A DNA stretch of 48,181 bases from Hymenobacter amundsenii (GTDB lineage: Bacteria > Bacteroidota > Bacteroidia > Cytophagales > Hymenobacteraceae), in assembly GCF_002204745.1 (NCBI RefSeq), contig NZ_NIRR01000031.1:1-48181 (forward strand), in the 5' to 3' direction. The notes below the pieces were generated by a model. The model ran no database searches and had not been told where the DNA came from. It saw only the letters and a list, made by a program, of their open reading frames with translations. A program made the translations under genes and the position numbers. Positions 1-7,580 of the stretch are shown in pieces (within the stretch, counting starts at the first letter, position 1; each line of letters starts with the position of its first letter).

Positions 1-90
1 ACAGGCCAAACAGTATATCAACTCAAGCAAGGCTTACTCGACGACTATTTGCGCCGCGAACTAGCCCAGCCCACGCTTCGTTTTGCGTAA
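1..90 (+). CDS. C-terminal end of an unidentified gene (cut by window edge)
   Basis: The first frame is open from base 1 to a TAA at 88-90 and gives 29 residues ending in RRELAQPTLRFA. The composition (Leu, Arg, Asp, Gln) looks like the soluble end of a real protein, but the piece is too short to assign to a family. The gene begins outside the window. Frame 3 is also open across this stretch, but its translation here is rich in Ser, Pro and Arg and looks like a shadow. Function unknown. Confidence 0.4.
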   Translation, partial: TGQTVYQLKQGLLDDYLRRELAQPTLRFA

Positions 91-116
91 GTCCTAATAA
101 TCTCAATGCCAGCGGC

Positions 117-338
117 ATTATCAGGTACCCACAACACCTCTACTACATTACTGATGTAGCATTTGATGTTACGCTTCTGGCAAAGTATGAAGAAGCCGGA
201 GATGAGGATTTTGCGATAGTAAACAGAGCCGAATATTACGCTACCGACGAGGCTCAGCTATATGAGGTATTACAGCAACTTAAAGTAGTATCAACTGCTT
301 TTGATGCGCCTTGGCACGTCGCGCACCCCCTTCTATAA
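117..338 (+). pseudogene. Startless AT-richer reading frame, possible gene remnant
   Basis: From about base 117 to a TAA at 336-338 one frame encodes a plausible globular sequence, including DVTLLAKYEEAGDEDFAIVN and RAEYYATDEAQLYEVLQQ. It has no ATG, GTG or TTG start after the preceding gene's stop. The nearest ATG (106) is in another frame and closes after 17 codons. The base composition is visibly more AT-rich than the neighbours. It may be a decayed or frameshifted small gene of the immunity/accessory type, but no family was recognised. Confidence 0.35.
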
Positions 339-358
339 AGGCACTAATCCCTTAGCCC

Positions 359-366
359 TACCTTTG
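359..366 (+). promoter_or_regulatory. Candidate -7 promoter element of pruA
   Basis: TACCTTTG matches the Bacteroidota sigma-ABfr -7 consensus TAnnTTTG. It lies 42 bases before the pruA ATG, which would give a leader of about 35 nt. No clear -33 TTTG is visible 19-20 bases upstream, so this is a partial match. Confidence 0.5.
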
Positions 367-408
367 TAGCATAGCCTTCCACCCAACCACCTAAAAACCA
401 CCCGTTCT

Positions 409-2073
409 ATGGCCAACGCCTTTTTCAACGTTCCGCTGCCGATTAATGAGCCCGTGAAGGGTTATGCCCCCGATTCGCCCGAGCGGATTGAGTTGCTCAA
501 GACCCTCAAGGAATTCAAGCAGCAGGAGCGCGATATTCCCATGCATATTGGTGGCCAGGAAGTGCGCACGGGCAACACGGTCCGCATGAGCCCGCCCCAC
601 GACCATAAGCACACGCTGGGCCATTTCCACCGCGGCGACGCCTCGCACGTGCAGAAGGCCATCGACGCCGCGCTGGCCGCCCGCACCGAATGGGCTGAGC
701 TGCCCTGGGAGCAGCGCGCCGCCATCTTCCTGAAAGCCGCCGATTTGCTGGCCGGCCCCTACCGCGCCCGCCTCAACGCGGCCACTATGCTGGGCCAGAG
801 CAAAAACGCTTTCCAGGCTGAAATTGACGCTGCCTGCGAATTCATCGACTTCCTGCGCTTCAATGTTCACTATATGAGCGAGTTGTACAAGCAGCAGCCC
901 GCCTCATCGCCCGGCATGTGGAACCGACTGGAGCACCGCCCCTTGGAGGGCTTCATCTTCGCCCTCACGCCTTTCAACTTTACGGCCATTGCCGGCAACC
1001 TGCCTACTTCGGCGGCCATGCTCGGCAACGTTACCGTCTGGAAGCCCGCCGACACCCAGATCTACTCGGCCCAGGTACTAATGGAGTTGTTTAAGGAGGC
1101 CGGCGTACCCGATGGCGTGATCAACCTAGTGTACGTGGATGGCCCGACGGCCGGCAACGTCATTTTCCAGCACCCCGACTTTGCGGGCATCCACTTCACG
1201 GGCTCGACCGGTGTATTCCAGCACATCTGGAAAACGATTGGCGAGAACATCAGCAAGTACAAAACCTACCCGCGCATTGTGGGCGAAACTGGCGGCAAGG
1301 ACTTCATCGTGGCCCATAAGTCGGCTAATGCGAAGGCCGTGGCCGTGGGTATTTCGCGCGGTGCCTTCGAGTACCAGGGCCAGAAGTGCTCGGCGGCTTC
1401 GCGGGTGTATCTGCCCTCGAACCTGGCCGACGAGATTCTGGGCTACGTGAAGGAAGACCTCGCCACCTTCAAGATGGGCGACGTGGAGGACCTCTCCAAC
1501 TTCATTAATGCCGTGATTGATGAGAAGTCGTTCGATAAGCTGGCCAAGTACCTCGATGCCGCCAAGGCCGACAGCAGCGTGGAAATTATTGCCGGCGGCG
1601 GTTACAGCAAGAGCAAGGGCTACTTCATCGAACCCACCGTCATCGTAACAAAGGACCCCAAGTACGTAACCATGTGCGAGGAACTGTTCGGGCCGGTGGT
1701 AACGGTGTATGTGTACGATGCCGACAAGTACGAGGAAACCCTGGAGGTAGTCGACCAGACCTCGCCCTACGCCCTTACCGGCGCCGTATTCTCGCAAGAC
1801 CGCTACGCCATCGACCTGGCCACGCGCAAGCTGGTGCAGGCCGCCGGCAACTTCTACATCAACGACAAGCCTACCGGTGCCGTGGTGGGCCAGCAGCCCT
1901 TCGGCGGCGCCCGCGCTTCCGGCACCAACGACAAGGCCGGCTCCATTTTGAACCTGCTCCGTTGGGTGTCGCCGCGCACCATCAAGGAAACCTTCGTGCC
2001 CGTGGTAGACTACCGCTACCCGTTTTTGGGAGCTGCCCCGGCCGAGGATCTGAACCGGGATAAGGGCATCTAA
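409..2073 (+). CDS. pruA: L-glutamate gamma-semialdehyde dehydrogenase (1-pyrroline-5-carboxylate dehydrogenase)
   Basis: This enzyme oxidises glutamate semialdehyde, in equilibrium with pyrroline-5-carboxylate, to glutamate with NAD+. It is the second step of proline catabolism and acts in the cytoplasm. The 554-residue protein has the full ALDH4 layout: the N-terminal PINEPVKGYAPDSPER region typical of the P5CDH group, the cofactor loop FTGSTGVF (263-270), the general base Glu293 in VGETGGKDF, and the nucleophile Cys327 in YQGQKCSAASR. The length is normal for the stand-alone, non-PutA form found in Bacteroidota and animals. ATG 409 leaves the conserved N-terminus intact and sits behind a TAnnTTTG element. 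The gene stands alone and is followed by a strong hairpin, so it is probably monocistronic. No putA-type proline dehydrogenase is in the window. Confidence 0.95.
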   Translation: MANAFFNVPLPINEPVKGYAPDSPERIELLKTLKEFKQQERDIPMHIGGQEVRTGNTVRMSPPHDHKHTLGHFHRGDASHVQKAIDAALAARTEWAELPWEQRAAIFLKAADLLAGPYRARLNAATMLGQSKNAFQAEIDAACEFIDFLRFNVHYMSELYKQQPASSPGMWNRLEHRPLEGFIFALTPFNFTAIAGNLPTSAAMLGNVTVWKPADTQIYSAQVLMELFKEAGVPDGVINLVYVDGPTAGNVIFQHPDFAGIHFTGSTGVFQHIWKTIGENISKYKTYPRIVGETGGKDFIVAHKSANAKAVAVGISRGAFEYQGQKCSAASRVYLPSNLADEILGYVKEDLATFKMGDVEDLSNFINAVIDEKSFDKLAKYLDAAKADSSVEIIAGGGYSKSKGYFIEPTVIVTKDPKYVTMCEELFGPVVTVYVYDADKYEETLEVVDQTSPYALTGAVFSQDRYAIDLATRKLVQAAGNFYINDKPTGAVVGQQPFGGARASGTNDKAGSILNLLRWVSPRTIKETFVPVVDYRYPFLGAAPAEDLNRDKGI

Positions 2074-2094
2074 ACGAAGCGTTGCTTCTCAGTC

Positions 2095-2150
2095 TGAATA
2101 GACAAACAAAACGCGCCCCAGTTGGGGCGGCCGTTTTGTTTGTCTATTCA
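2095..2150. terminator. Long perfect hairpin between pruA and nuoA (probable bidirectional terminator)
   Basis: Arms 2095-2113 and 2132-2150 are perfect 19-base reverse complements (TGAATAGACAAACAAAACG on the left). A second GCCCC/GGGGC stem sits inside, with an AGTT loop. An A-rich tract on one arm and a T-rich tract on the other fit termination on either strand. The hairpin separates pruA from the nuo promoter. Confidence 0.75.
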
Positions 2151-2225
2151 GCAACGTATTTGTTGCCACTCAGACGACCAACCAATGTTAATTACCAACC
2201 AGTCGCGCCCCGGTCCGCTTTCATC

Positions 2226-2256
2226 TTTGTTCCCAACTGCGAAGGGCCTACCTTTG
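2226..2256 (+). promoter_or_regulatory. Promoter of the nuoA-J transcript
   Basis: TTTG at 2226-2229 and TACCTTTG at 2249-2256 are separated by 19 bases, matching the Bacteroidota -33/-7 architecture. The predicted start of transcription is near 2263. This argues that nuoA begins at ATG 2299 and not at the in-frame TTG 2122 (inside the terminator hairpin) or ATG 2263. Confidence 0.75.
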
Positions 2257-2298
2257 CCTCCCATGCCGTCGAAAAACGGCCTTTTACCCGTTGCTGCC

Positions 2299-2691
2299 AT
2301 GCTGCTCGCCGTTCCCGTTCAATACCAGCCCCAGGATTTTCTGCCCATCATCGTGCAATTCGTGCTGGCCATTGCTTTTGTGGCTTTTGCCATGATTGTT
2401 TCCCACCTCGTAGGCCCGCGCCGCAAGAGCGTGGTGAAAGACGAGGCCTTCGAGTGCGGTATCGAGTCGGTGGGCAATGCCCGCACCCCGATTTCGGTGA
2501 AATACTTCCTCACAGCCATCCTGTTCGTGCTCTTCGACGTCGAAGTCATCTTCATGTACCCCTGGGCCGTGAACTTCCGCGCCTTGGGCACCACCGGCTT
2601 TTACCAGATGCTCGTGTTCCTGACCCTGCTGATGGCAGGCTTCGCTTACGTCATCAAGAAGGGCGTTCTGCGCTGGAACGAAAGCGCTTAG
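2299..2691 (+). CDS. nuoA: NADH-quinone oxidoreductase subunit A
   Basis: NuoA is a small membrane subunit at the base of complex I, near the quinone site. The 130-residue product has three transmembrane segments: about 13-35 (FLPIIVQFVLAIAFVAFAMI), one near FLTAILFVLFDVEVIFMYPW, and a C-terminal FLTLLMAGFAYVI. The conserved loop KDEAFECGIESVGNA contains the family's characteristic Cys. The start was chosen from the promoter position, because upstream in-frame starts lie in or before the promoter. It is first in the nuo operon and is followed by a 77-base gap to nuoB. Confidence 0.93.
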   Translation: MLLAVPVQYQPQDFLPIIVQFVLAIAFVAFAMIVSHLVGPRRKSVVKDEAFECGIESVGNARTPISVKYFLTAILFVLFDVEVIFMYPWAVNFRALGTTGFYQMLVFLTLLMAGFAYVIKKGVLRWNESA

Positions 2692-2768
2692 GCCAAACTT
2701 TTGCCGGCCAGCCCCTGTTGGCTATAAGTGGATTCAGTCCACTTTTTCTCCTCTGATTTTCTGTTGCT

Positions 2769-3323
2769 ATGGATACCCGGGTTCCTGAAATTAAAACGGT
2801 AGATGCCCCCGACGGCCTCGAAGGCGCGGGTTTCTTCGCTACTTCGATGGAAAAGGTCGTGGGCATGGCCCGCGCCAACTCGCTCTGGCCTTTGCCCTTT
2901 GCCACCTCCTGCTGCGGCATCGAGTTCATGGCGACCATGGGCTCGCGCTACGACATCTCGCGCTTCGGCTCCGAGCGCCCCTCCTTCTCGCCCCGGCAGG
3001 CCGACCTGCTGATGGTGATGGGCACCATCGCCAAGAAAATGGCCCCCATTGTGAAGCAGGTGTACGAGCAGATGGCCGAGCCCCGCTGGGTATTGGCCAT
3101 GGGTGCCTGCGCCTCCTCGGGCGGCATTTTCGATACCTACTCGGTACTCCAGGGCATCGACCGCATCATTCCCGTTGATGTGTACGTGCCCGGCTGCCCG
3201 CCCCGCCCCGAGCAGGTAATCGACGGCCTGATGCGTATCCAGGACCTGGCCCGCAACGAATCCATCCGCCGCCGCAACTCGCCCGAGTATCAGGCCTTGC
3301 TGGCATCGTACAACATTAAATAA
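2769..3323 (+). CDS. nuoB: NADH-quinone oxidoreductase subunit B
   Basis: NuoB holds the terminal [4Fe-4S] cluster N2, which passes electrons to quinone at the junction of the peripheral and membrane arms. The 184-residue protein has the four ligand cysteines Cys48-Cys49 (adjacent pair in TSCCGIEF), Cys114 (MGACASSGG) and Cys143 (VPGCPPRPE). The spacings of 66 and 94 residues are those known for the family. ATG 2769 is the only sensible start, and the N-terminal extension is short. The stop overlaps the first bases of the palindromic spacer before nuoC. Confidence 0.96.
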   Translation: MDTRVPEIKTVDAPDGLEGAGFFATSMEKVVGMARANSLWPLPFATSCCGIEFMATMGSRYDISRFGSERPSFSPRQADLLMVMGTIAKKMAPIVKQVYEQMAEPRWVLAMGACASSGGIFDTYSVLQGIDRIIPVDVYVPGCPPRPEQVIDGLMRIQDLARNESIRRRNSPEYQALLASYNIK

Positions 3324-3411
3324 GCTGTTAGCTGTCAGCTATTAGCTGTTAGCTTCCGTTGGGAGGCTCAGCACAAAAGCTAACAGCTAACAGCCAACAG
3401 CTAATAGCTTA
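3322..3411. repeat. Palindromic spacer, AGC-TNTTAGC family, nuoB-nuoC
   Basis: The left arm (3322-3355) is built from tandem words like AGCTGTTAGCTGTCAGCT. The right arm (3376-3411) is its approximate reverse complement (GCTAACAGCTAACAGCC). The arm ends four bases before the nuoC ATG, so it forms the whole translation initiation region of that gene. The same family recurs at 5960-6079 and 8590-8678. Confidence 0.8.
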
Positions 3412-3415
3412 AAAC

Positions 3416-3979
3416 ATGGCTGACCAGAACAAATCCATCCCGGCGCAGGAACAAGCCGCCGCCCAGGACCCGGCCGCGCAGCAGAACGCGCAACTGCTGG
3501 TCCTGCTGCACCGCTTGTTCGGCGAGGCCGCCTTCACCGATGTGGAGGAGTCGTATGGCATACTGACGGCTACCACGACCCGGGAGCAGATTCACGGCAT
3601 TATTGCGGGCCTGCAGCAGGATCAGGAGTTGCAACTCAACTTCCTGACTACCATGTGCGGTATCCACTGGCCCGAGCAGGAAGGCCGCGAGTTGGGCATT
3701 GTCTATCATCTGCACAGCCTCACGCGCAACATCCGGCTACGCCTGAAGATTTTCTTCCCCATCGCCGACCCGGTGGCGCCGACCCTGACCGACCTTTATT
3801 CGGCCGCCAACTGGATGGAGCGCGAGGCCTTCGATTTCTACGGCATCATCTTCCCCGGCCACCCCAACCTCATGCGCATCCTCAACGTGGAGGACATGGA
3901 CTACCACCCGATGCGCAAAGAGTACGCCCTTGAAGACGGTACCCGCGAAGACAAAACCGACCTGTTCTTCGGCCGGTAA
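3416..3979 (+). CDS. nuoC: NADH-quinone oxidoreductase subunit C
   Basis: NuoC is the 30-kDa-type peripheral-arm subunit that packs against NuoD. It has no cofactor. The 187-residue product carries the family signature WMEREAFDFYGIIFPGHP and the following region LMRILNVEDMDYHPMRKEY. It is a separate polypeptide and is not fused to NuoD as in E. coli. The first 25 residues are Gln/Ala-rich and probably disordered. The start at ATG 3416 lies just after a palindromic spacer and is supported by the absence of a nearer alternative. Confidence 0.95.
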   Translation: MADQNKSIPAQEQAAAQDPAAQQNAQLLVLLHRLFGEAAFTDVEESYGILTATTTREQIHGIIAGLQQDQELQLNFLTTMCGIHWPEQEGRELGIVYHLHSLTRNIRLRLKIFFPIADPVAPTLTDLYSAANWMEREAFDFYGIIFPGHPNLMRILNVEDMDYHPMRKEYALEDGTREDKTDLFFGR

Positions 3980-3985
3980 TCTGGT

Positions 3986-4090
3986 TGTCATGCTGACGAA
4001 GGAAGCATCTTATCACGGATGCCTTCGCCAGAGTTAGTAACCCCAGCAGGACGGACGTGATAAGTTCCTTCGCTGCGCTCAGGATGACAG
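3986..4090. repeat. Palindromic spacer, GTCATGCTGA family, nuoC-nuoD
   Basis: The left arm begins TGTCATGCTGACGAAGGAAG and runs to about 4018. The right arm, 4057-4090, ends GCGCTCAGGATGACA. The arms pair with a small gap. This is a diverged copy of the GTCATGCTGAGC...GAAGCATCT element found at 7430, 9781, 43308 and 48118. It ends four bases before the nuoD ATG. Confidence 0.75.
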
Positions 4091-4094
4091 TATA

Positions 4095-5363
4095 ATGGCA
4101 GTAAACGACACGCTGGAAGGCACCCATAAAATCATCGAGTCGGCGCGGGAGCAGCAGCCCAACCTGAACCCGCTGGCGCCCACCGTCAACGACTTCAACC
4201 AGGAACTGACGACCCTTAACCTGGGTCCGACGCACCCGGCGACGCACGGTATTTTCCAGAACATTCTGCAAATGGATGGCGAGCGGATAATATCCGGCGT
4301 GCCTACCATTGGCTACATCCATCGCGCCTTCGAGAAGATTGCCGAGCGCCGGCCTTTTTACCAGATTACCACCCTCACGGACCGGATGAACTACTGTTCA
4401 TCGCCCATCAACAACATGGGCTGGCACATGACGGTGGAGAAGCTGCTGGGCGTGGAAGTGCCTAAGCGCGCCCAGTACATCCGGGTTATCCTGATGGAAC
4501 TGGCCCGCATTACCGACCACCTCATCTGTAACGGCATCCTGGGCGTGGACACGGGTGCGTTTACCGGCTTCCTCTACCTGATGGATGAGCGGGAGAAGGT
4601 GTACGAGATTTACGAGGAAGTAAGCGGCGCCCGCCTGACCACCAATATGGGCCGGGTGGGTGGCATGGAGCGCGACTTCTCCGACATTGCCATTGCCAAG
4701 CTCCGCGCCTGGCTGAAAACTTTCCCGGGCGTAATGCGCGAGTTCGAACTGATGTTCAACCGCAACCGCATCTTCATGGACCGGATTGTAGACGTGGGGG
4801 CCATTTCGGCCGAGCGCGCCCTCAACTACGGCTTCACCGGCCCCAACCTGCGGGCCGCCGGCGTCGATTACGACGTACGGGTAATGAACCCCTACTCCAG
4901 CTACCAGGACTTCGATTTCGAAATTCCGGTGGGCACTAAGGGCGACACCTATGACCGGTTCATGGTGCGCAACGAGGAAATCTGGCAGAGCCTGCGCATC
5001 ATCGAGCAGGCGCTGGAAAACCTGCCCGCCGGCCCCTACCACGCCGATGCGCCCCACTTCTACCTGCCCCCCAAGCAGGCCGTGTACCAGAATATGGAGG
5101 CCCTCATTTATCACTTCAAAATCGTGATGGGCGAGATTGACGCGCCCGTGGGCGAAGTCTACCACTCGGTGGAAGGCGGCAACGGCGAGTTGGGCTTTTA
5201 CCTCGTGTCCGACGGCGGCCGCACGCCTTACCGCCTGCACTTCCGCCGACCCTGCTTTATCTACTACCAGGCTTACACCGAAATGGTGGTGGGCCAGACC
5301 CTCTCCGACGCCATCGTGACGCTGAGTTCGATGAACGTAATTGCCGGGGAACTCGACGCGTAG
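4095..5363 (+). CDS. nuoD: NADH-quinone oxidoreductase subunit D
   Basis: NuoD is the 49-kDa subunit that, with NuoB, forms the quinone-binding cavity. It descends from the large subunit of [NiFe] hydrogenases. The 422-residue protein has the conserved LGPTHPATHGIFQNILQMDG segment near residue 43. It also has the GYIHRAFEKIAERR loop and a C-terminus ending SSMNVIAGELDA, close to the canonical D-x-x-x-G-E-x-D/R ending. Length is normal for an unfused NuoD. ATG 4095 lies immediately after the palindromic spacer. nuoE follows after 22 bases. Confidence 0.96.
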   Translation: MAVNDTLEGTHKIIESAREQQPNLNPLAPTVNDFNQELTTLNLGPTHPATHGIFQNILQMDGERIISGVPTIGYIHRAFEKIAERRPFYQITTLTDRMNYCSSPINNMGWHMTVEKLLGVEVPKRAQYIRVILMELARITDHLICNGILGVDTGAFTGFLYLMDEREKVYEIYEEVSGARLTTNMGRVGGMERDFSDIAIAKLRAWLKTFPGVMREFELMFNRNRIFMDRIVDVGAISAERALNYGFTGPNLRAAGVDYDVRVMNPYSSYQDFDFEIPVGTKGDTYDRFMVRNEEIWQSLRIIEQALENLPAGPYHADAPHFYLPPKQAVYQNMEALIYHFKIVMGEIDAPVGEVYHSVEGGNGELGFYLVSDGGRTPYRLHFRRPCFIYYQAYTEMVVGQTLSDAIVTLSSMNVIAGELDA

Positions 5364-5385
5364 TTTTTTGCTGAATACAACTGAT

Positions 5386-5961
5386 ATGGAATCGACTGCC
5401 ACCGCTGCTAAACCGCAATTTTCAGAAGCCGCCCAGGCCGAGATTGAGCGCATCTGCAAGCAATACCCCGACGACCGCCGCAAGTCGGCCATGCTGCCGG
5501 TGCTGCACATTGCCCAGGCCGAGTTCGGTGGCTGGGTGAGCCCCGAAGTGCAGGACTTGGTGGCCGAAGTGCTGGGCGTGAAGCCGATTGAAGTGTACGA
5601 GGTGTCGTCGTTCTACACTATGTTCAACCTCAAGCCGGTAGGCAAGCACGTGCTGGAAATCTGCCGCACGGGCCCCTGCATGCTGCGCGGCTCCGACGAG
5701 CTGACCGCCCACCTGGAGCGCATCACGGGCGCCAAAGTAGGCGGCCCGGCTTCTGAAGATGGTCTGTTTACCTTAAAAGAAGTGGAGTGCCTGGCTGCCT
5801 GCGGCTTCGCCCCCATCGTGCAGGTACGCGAGCAGTACTACGAGCAGCTCGATACCCCGGAAGCCGTGGATGCTATGCTCACCGAGCTACGCAACCAGGT
5901 GCATCGCCCCGCCTTGCCCTGGGAAGAAACCGGCCTCCCGAACGCCGTAGCCAACAATTAA
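5386..5961 (+). CDS. nuoE: NADH-quinone oxidoreductase subunit E
   Basis: NuoE is the 24-kDa-type thioredoxin-fold subunit of the NADH-dehydrogenase module and binds the [2Fe-2S] cluster N1a. All four ligands are present: Cys93 and Cys98 (CRTGPC), and Cys135 and Cys139 (CLAAC). The protein has 191 residues from ATG 5386. An in-frame TTG at 5341 lies inside nuoD and would add a non-conserved tail, so it was not used. The C-terminal extension after residue 165 (VHRPALPWEETGLPN) is somewhat longer than in E. coli. Confidence 0.94.
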   Translation: MESTATAAKPQFSEAAQAEIERICKQYPDDRRKSAMLPVLHIAQAEFGGWVSPEVQDLVAEVLGVKPIEVYEVSSFYTMFNLKPVGKHVLEICRTGPCMLRGSDELTAHLERITGAKVGGPASEDGLFTLKEVECLAACGFAPIVQVREQYYEQLDTPEAVDAMLTELRNQVHRPALPWEETGLPNAVANN

Positions 5962-6079
5962 GCTATTGGCTATTAGCTGCTCGCTGATAGCCGCCCCGGA
6001 AGAGAACATGGTTCATCAGGATATTCCTGGTTGCCTAATTACTTAGCTAACAGCTACCGGCTAACAGCTAACAGCTTAG
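5960..6079. repeat. Palindromic spacer, AGC-TNTTAGC family, nuoE-nuoF
   Basis: The left arm reads AAGCTATTGGCTATTAGCTG. The right arm reads TAGCTAACAGCTACCGGC and continues with CTAACAGC units up to the start of nuoF. The central 50 bases are unrelated to the centres of the sister elements at 3322 and 8590. Arms match but loops differ between copies. Confidence 0.75.
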
Positions 6080-6085
6080 AACAAG

Positions 6086-7426
6086 ATGGGACGCAAACTG
6101 CTCACCGAACATATCAACGTTGAAGGCATAGAGACGCTGGACGTGTACCGCAAACACGGCGGCTACCGCTCGGTGGAAAAGGCCCTCAAGACCATGACGC
6201 CCGAGGAAGTAGTGGAGGAAGTCAAGAAGTCGGGCCTGCGTGGGCGCGGCGGCGCGGGCTTCCCGACGGGCCTCAAGTGGAGCTTCCTGGCCAAGCCCGA
6301 GGGTGTGCCGCGCCACTTGGTCTGCAACGCCGACGAATCGGAGCCGGGCACCTTCAAGGACCGGCAGCTGATGTCGAAATTGCCCCACCTGCTGATTGAG
6401 GGCATGATTACGGGCTCGTACGCGCTGGGCGCAAACACCTCGTACATCTACATTCGCGGCGAGTTGCTCTACGTGCTGCGCATCCTCGAAAAGGCCATTG
6501 CCGAAGCTTACGCGGCTGGTTTCCTGGGCAAGAACATCCTGGGTTCGGGCTACGACCTCGACCTGTATGTGCATCCGGGCGGCGGCGCTTACATCTGCGG
6601 CGAGGAAACCGCTTTGCTGGAAAGCCTGGAGGGCAAGCGCGGCAACCCGCGTAACAAGCCGCCCTTCCCGGCCGTGCAGGGCCTGTGGGCCCGCCCTACG
6701 GTGGTCAACAACGTGGAATCCATTGCCGCAGTGCCGGTGATTGTGAATGAGGGCGGCGACGAGTACGCCAAAATCGGGGTCGGCAAAAGTACCGGCACCA
6801 AGCTAATTTCGGCCTGCGGCCACCTCAAGCAGCCTGGTATCTACGAAATCGAGTTGGGTCTGCCCGTCGAGGAATTCATTTACTCCGATGAGTACTGCGG
6901 TGGCATTTGGAAGGGCCGCGAGCTGAAGGCCGTGGTGGCTGGCGGCTCGTCGGTGCCCATTCTACCTAAGGAGCTCATTCTGAAAACTGCGGCCGGCGAA
7001 AACCGCCTGATGACTTACGAGTCGCTGAGCGACGGCGGCTTCGTGACGGGCACCATGCTCGGCTCGGGTGGCTTCATTGCCATGGACGAAACGACCTGCA
7101 TCGTGCGCAACACCTGGAACTTCTCGCGCTTCTACCACCACGAAAGCTGCGGGCAGTGCTCGCCCTGCCGCGAGGGTACGGGCTGGATGGAAAAGGTGCT
7201 GCACCGCCTCGAACACGGCCACGGCCGTATGGAGGACATCGACCTGCTGGTAAGCGTAGCCAAGCAAATCGAGGGTAACACCATTTGCCCCCTCGGTGAA
7301 GCCGCAGCCTGGCCCGTGGCCGCCGCCGTGCGCCACTTCCGCGACGAGTTCGAATGGCATGTAACCCACTCCCAGCAGGCCGCCCAGCCCGGCGCGGTGT
7401 ACCCCGGCGCGTTGGTAACAGTTTAA
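6086..7426 (+). CDS. nuoF: NADH-quinone oxidoreductase subunit F
   Basis: NuoF oxidises NADH through FMN and passes electrons to the [4Fe-4S] cluster N3. The 446-residue protein has the glycine-rich nucleotide site LRGRGGAGFPTGLKW (51-65) and the FMN/NADH-site stretch NADESEPGTFKDR (81-93). The HPGGGAYICGEETALLESLE block follows, and the cluster ligands are Cys355, Cys358, Cys361 (SCGQCSPC) and Cys401 (NTICPLG). The start at ATG 6086 follows a palindromic spacer. Length is typical. Confidence 0.97.
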   Translation: MGRKLLTEHINVEGIETLDVYRKHGGYRSVEKALKTMTPEEVVEEVKKSGLRGRGGAGFPTGLKWSFLAKPEGVPRHLVCNADESEPGTFKDRQLMSKLPHLLIEGMITGSYALGANTSYIYIRGELLYVLRILEKAIAEAYAAGFLGKNILGSGYDLDLYVHPGGGAYICGEETALLESLEGKRGNPRNKPPFPAVQGLWARPTVVNNVESIAAVPVIVNEGGDEYAKIGVGKSTGTKLISACGHLKQPGIYEIELGLPVEEFIYSDEYCGGIWKGRELKAVVAGGSSVPILPKELILKTAAGENRLMTYESLSDGGFVTGTMLGSGGFIAMDETTCIVRNTWNFSRFYHHESCGQCSPCREGTGWMEKVLHRLEHGHGRMEDIDLLVSVAKQIEGNTICPLGEAAAWPVAAAVRHFRDEFEWHVTHSQQAAQPGAVYPGALVTV

Positions 7427-7429
7427 TAA

Positions 7430-7540
7430 GAACGTCATACCTCATCTGGCGTCCGCGTAGCCGAAGCATCTCTACCGCTTCGTTGCACTGCAAATTAATA
7501 CCCCCGGTAGAGATGCTTCGGCAAGCTCAGCATGACGTTC
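7430..7540. repeat. Palindromic spacer, GTCATGCTGAGC family, nuoF-nuoG
   Basis: The outer bases AACGTCAT (7431) and ATGACGTT (to 7539) pair. The inner arms CCGAAGCATCTCTACCG and CGGTAGAGATGCTTCGG also pair. The left arm has an irregular insertion between the two blocks (CTCATCTGGCGTCCGCGTAG). The right arm GGCAAGCTCAGCATGACG is identical to that at 9781-9870. Confidence 0.85.
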
Positions 7541-7580
7541 TTGTTGTGCGGAACAGTCGGAATTCAATGCTTCAACTTCA

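Noticed and set aside
2122..2298. Longer NuoA reading from TTG 2122
   Set aside because: The start lies in the pruA terminator hairpin and the frame crosses the nuo promoter; transcription would begin near 2263.
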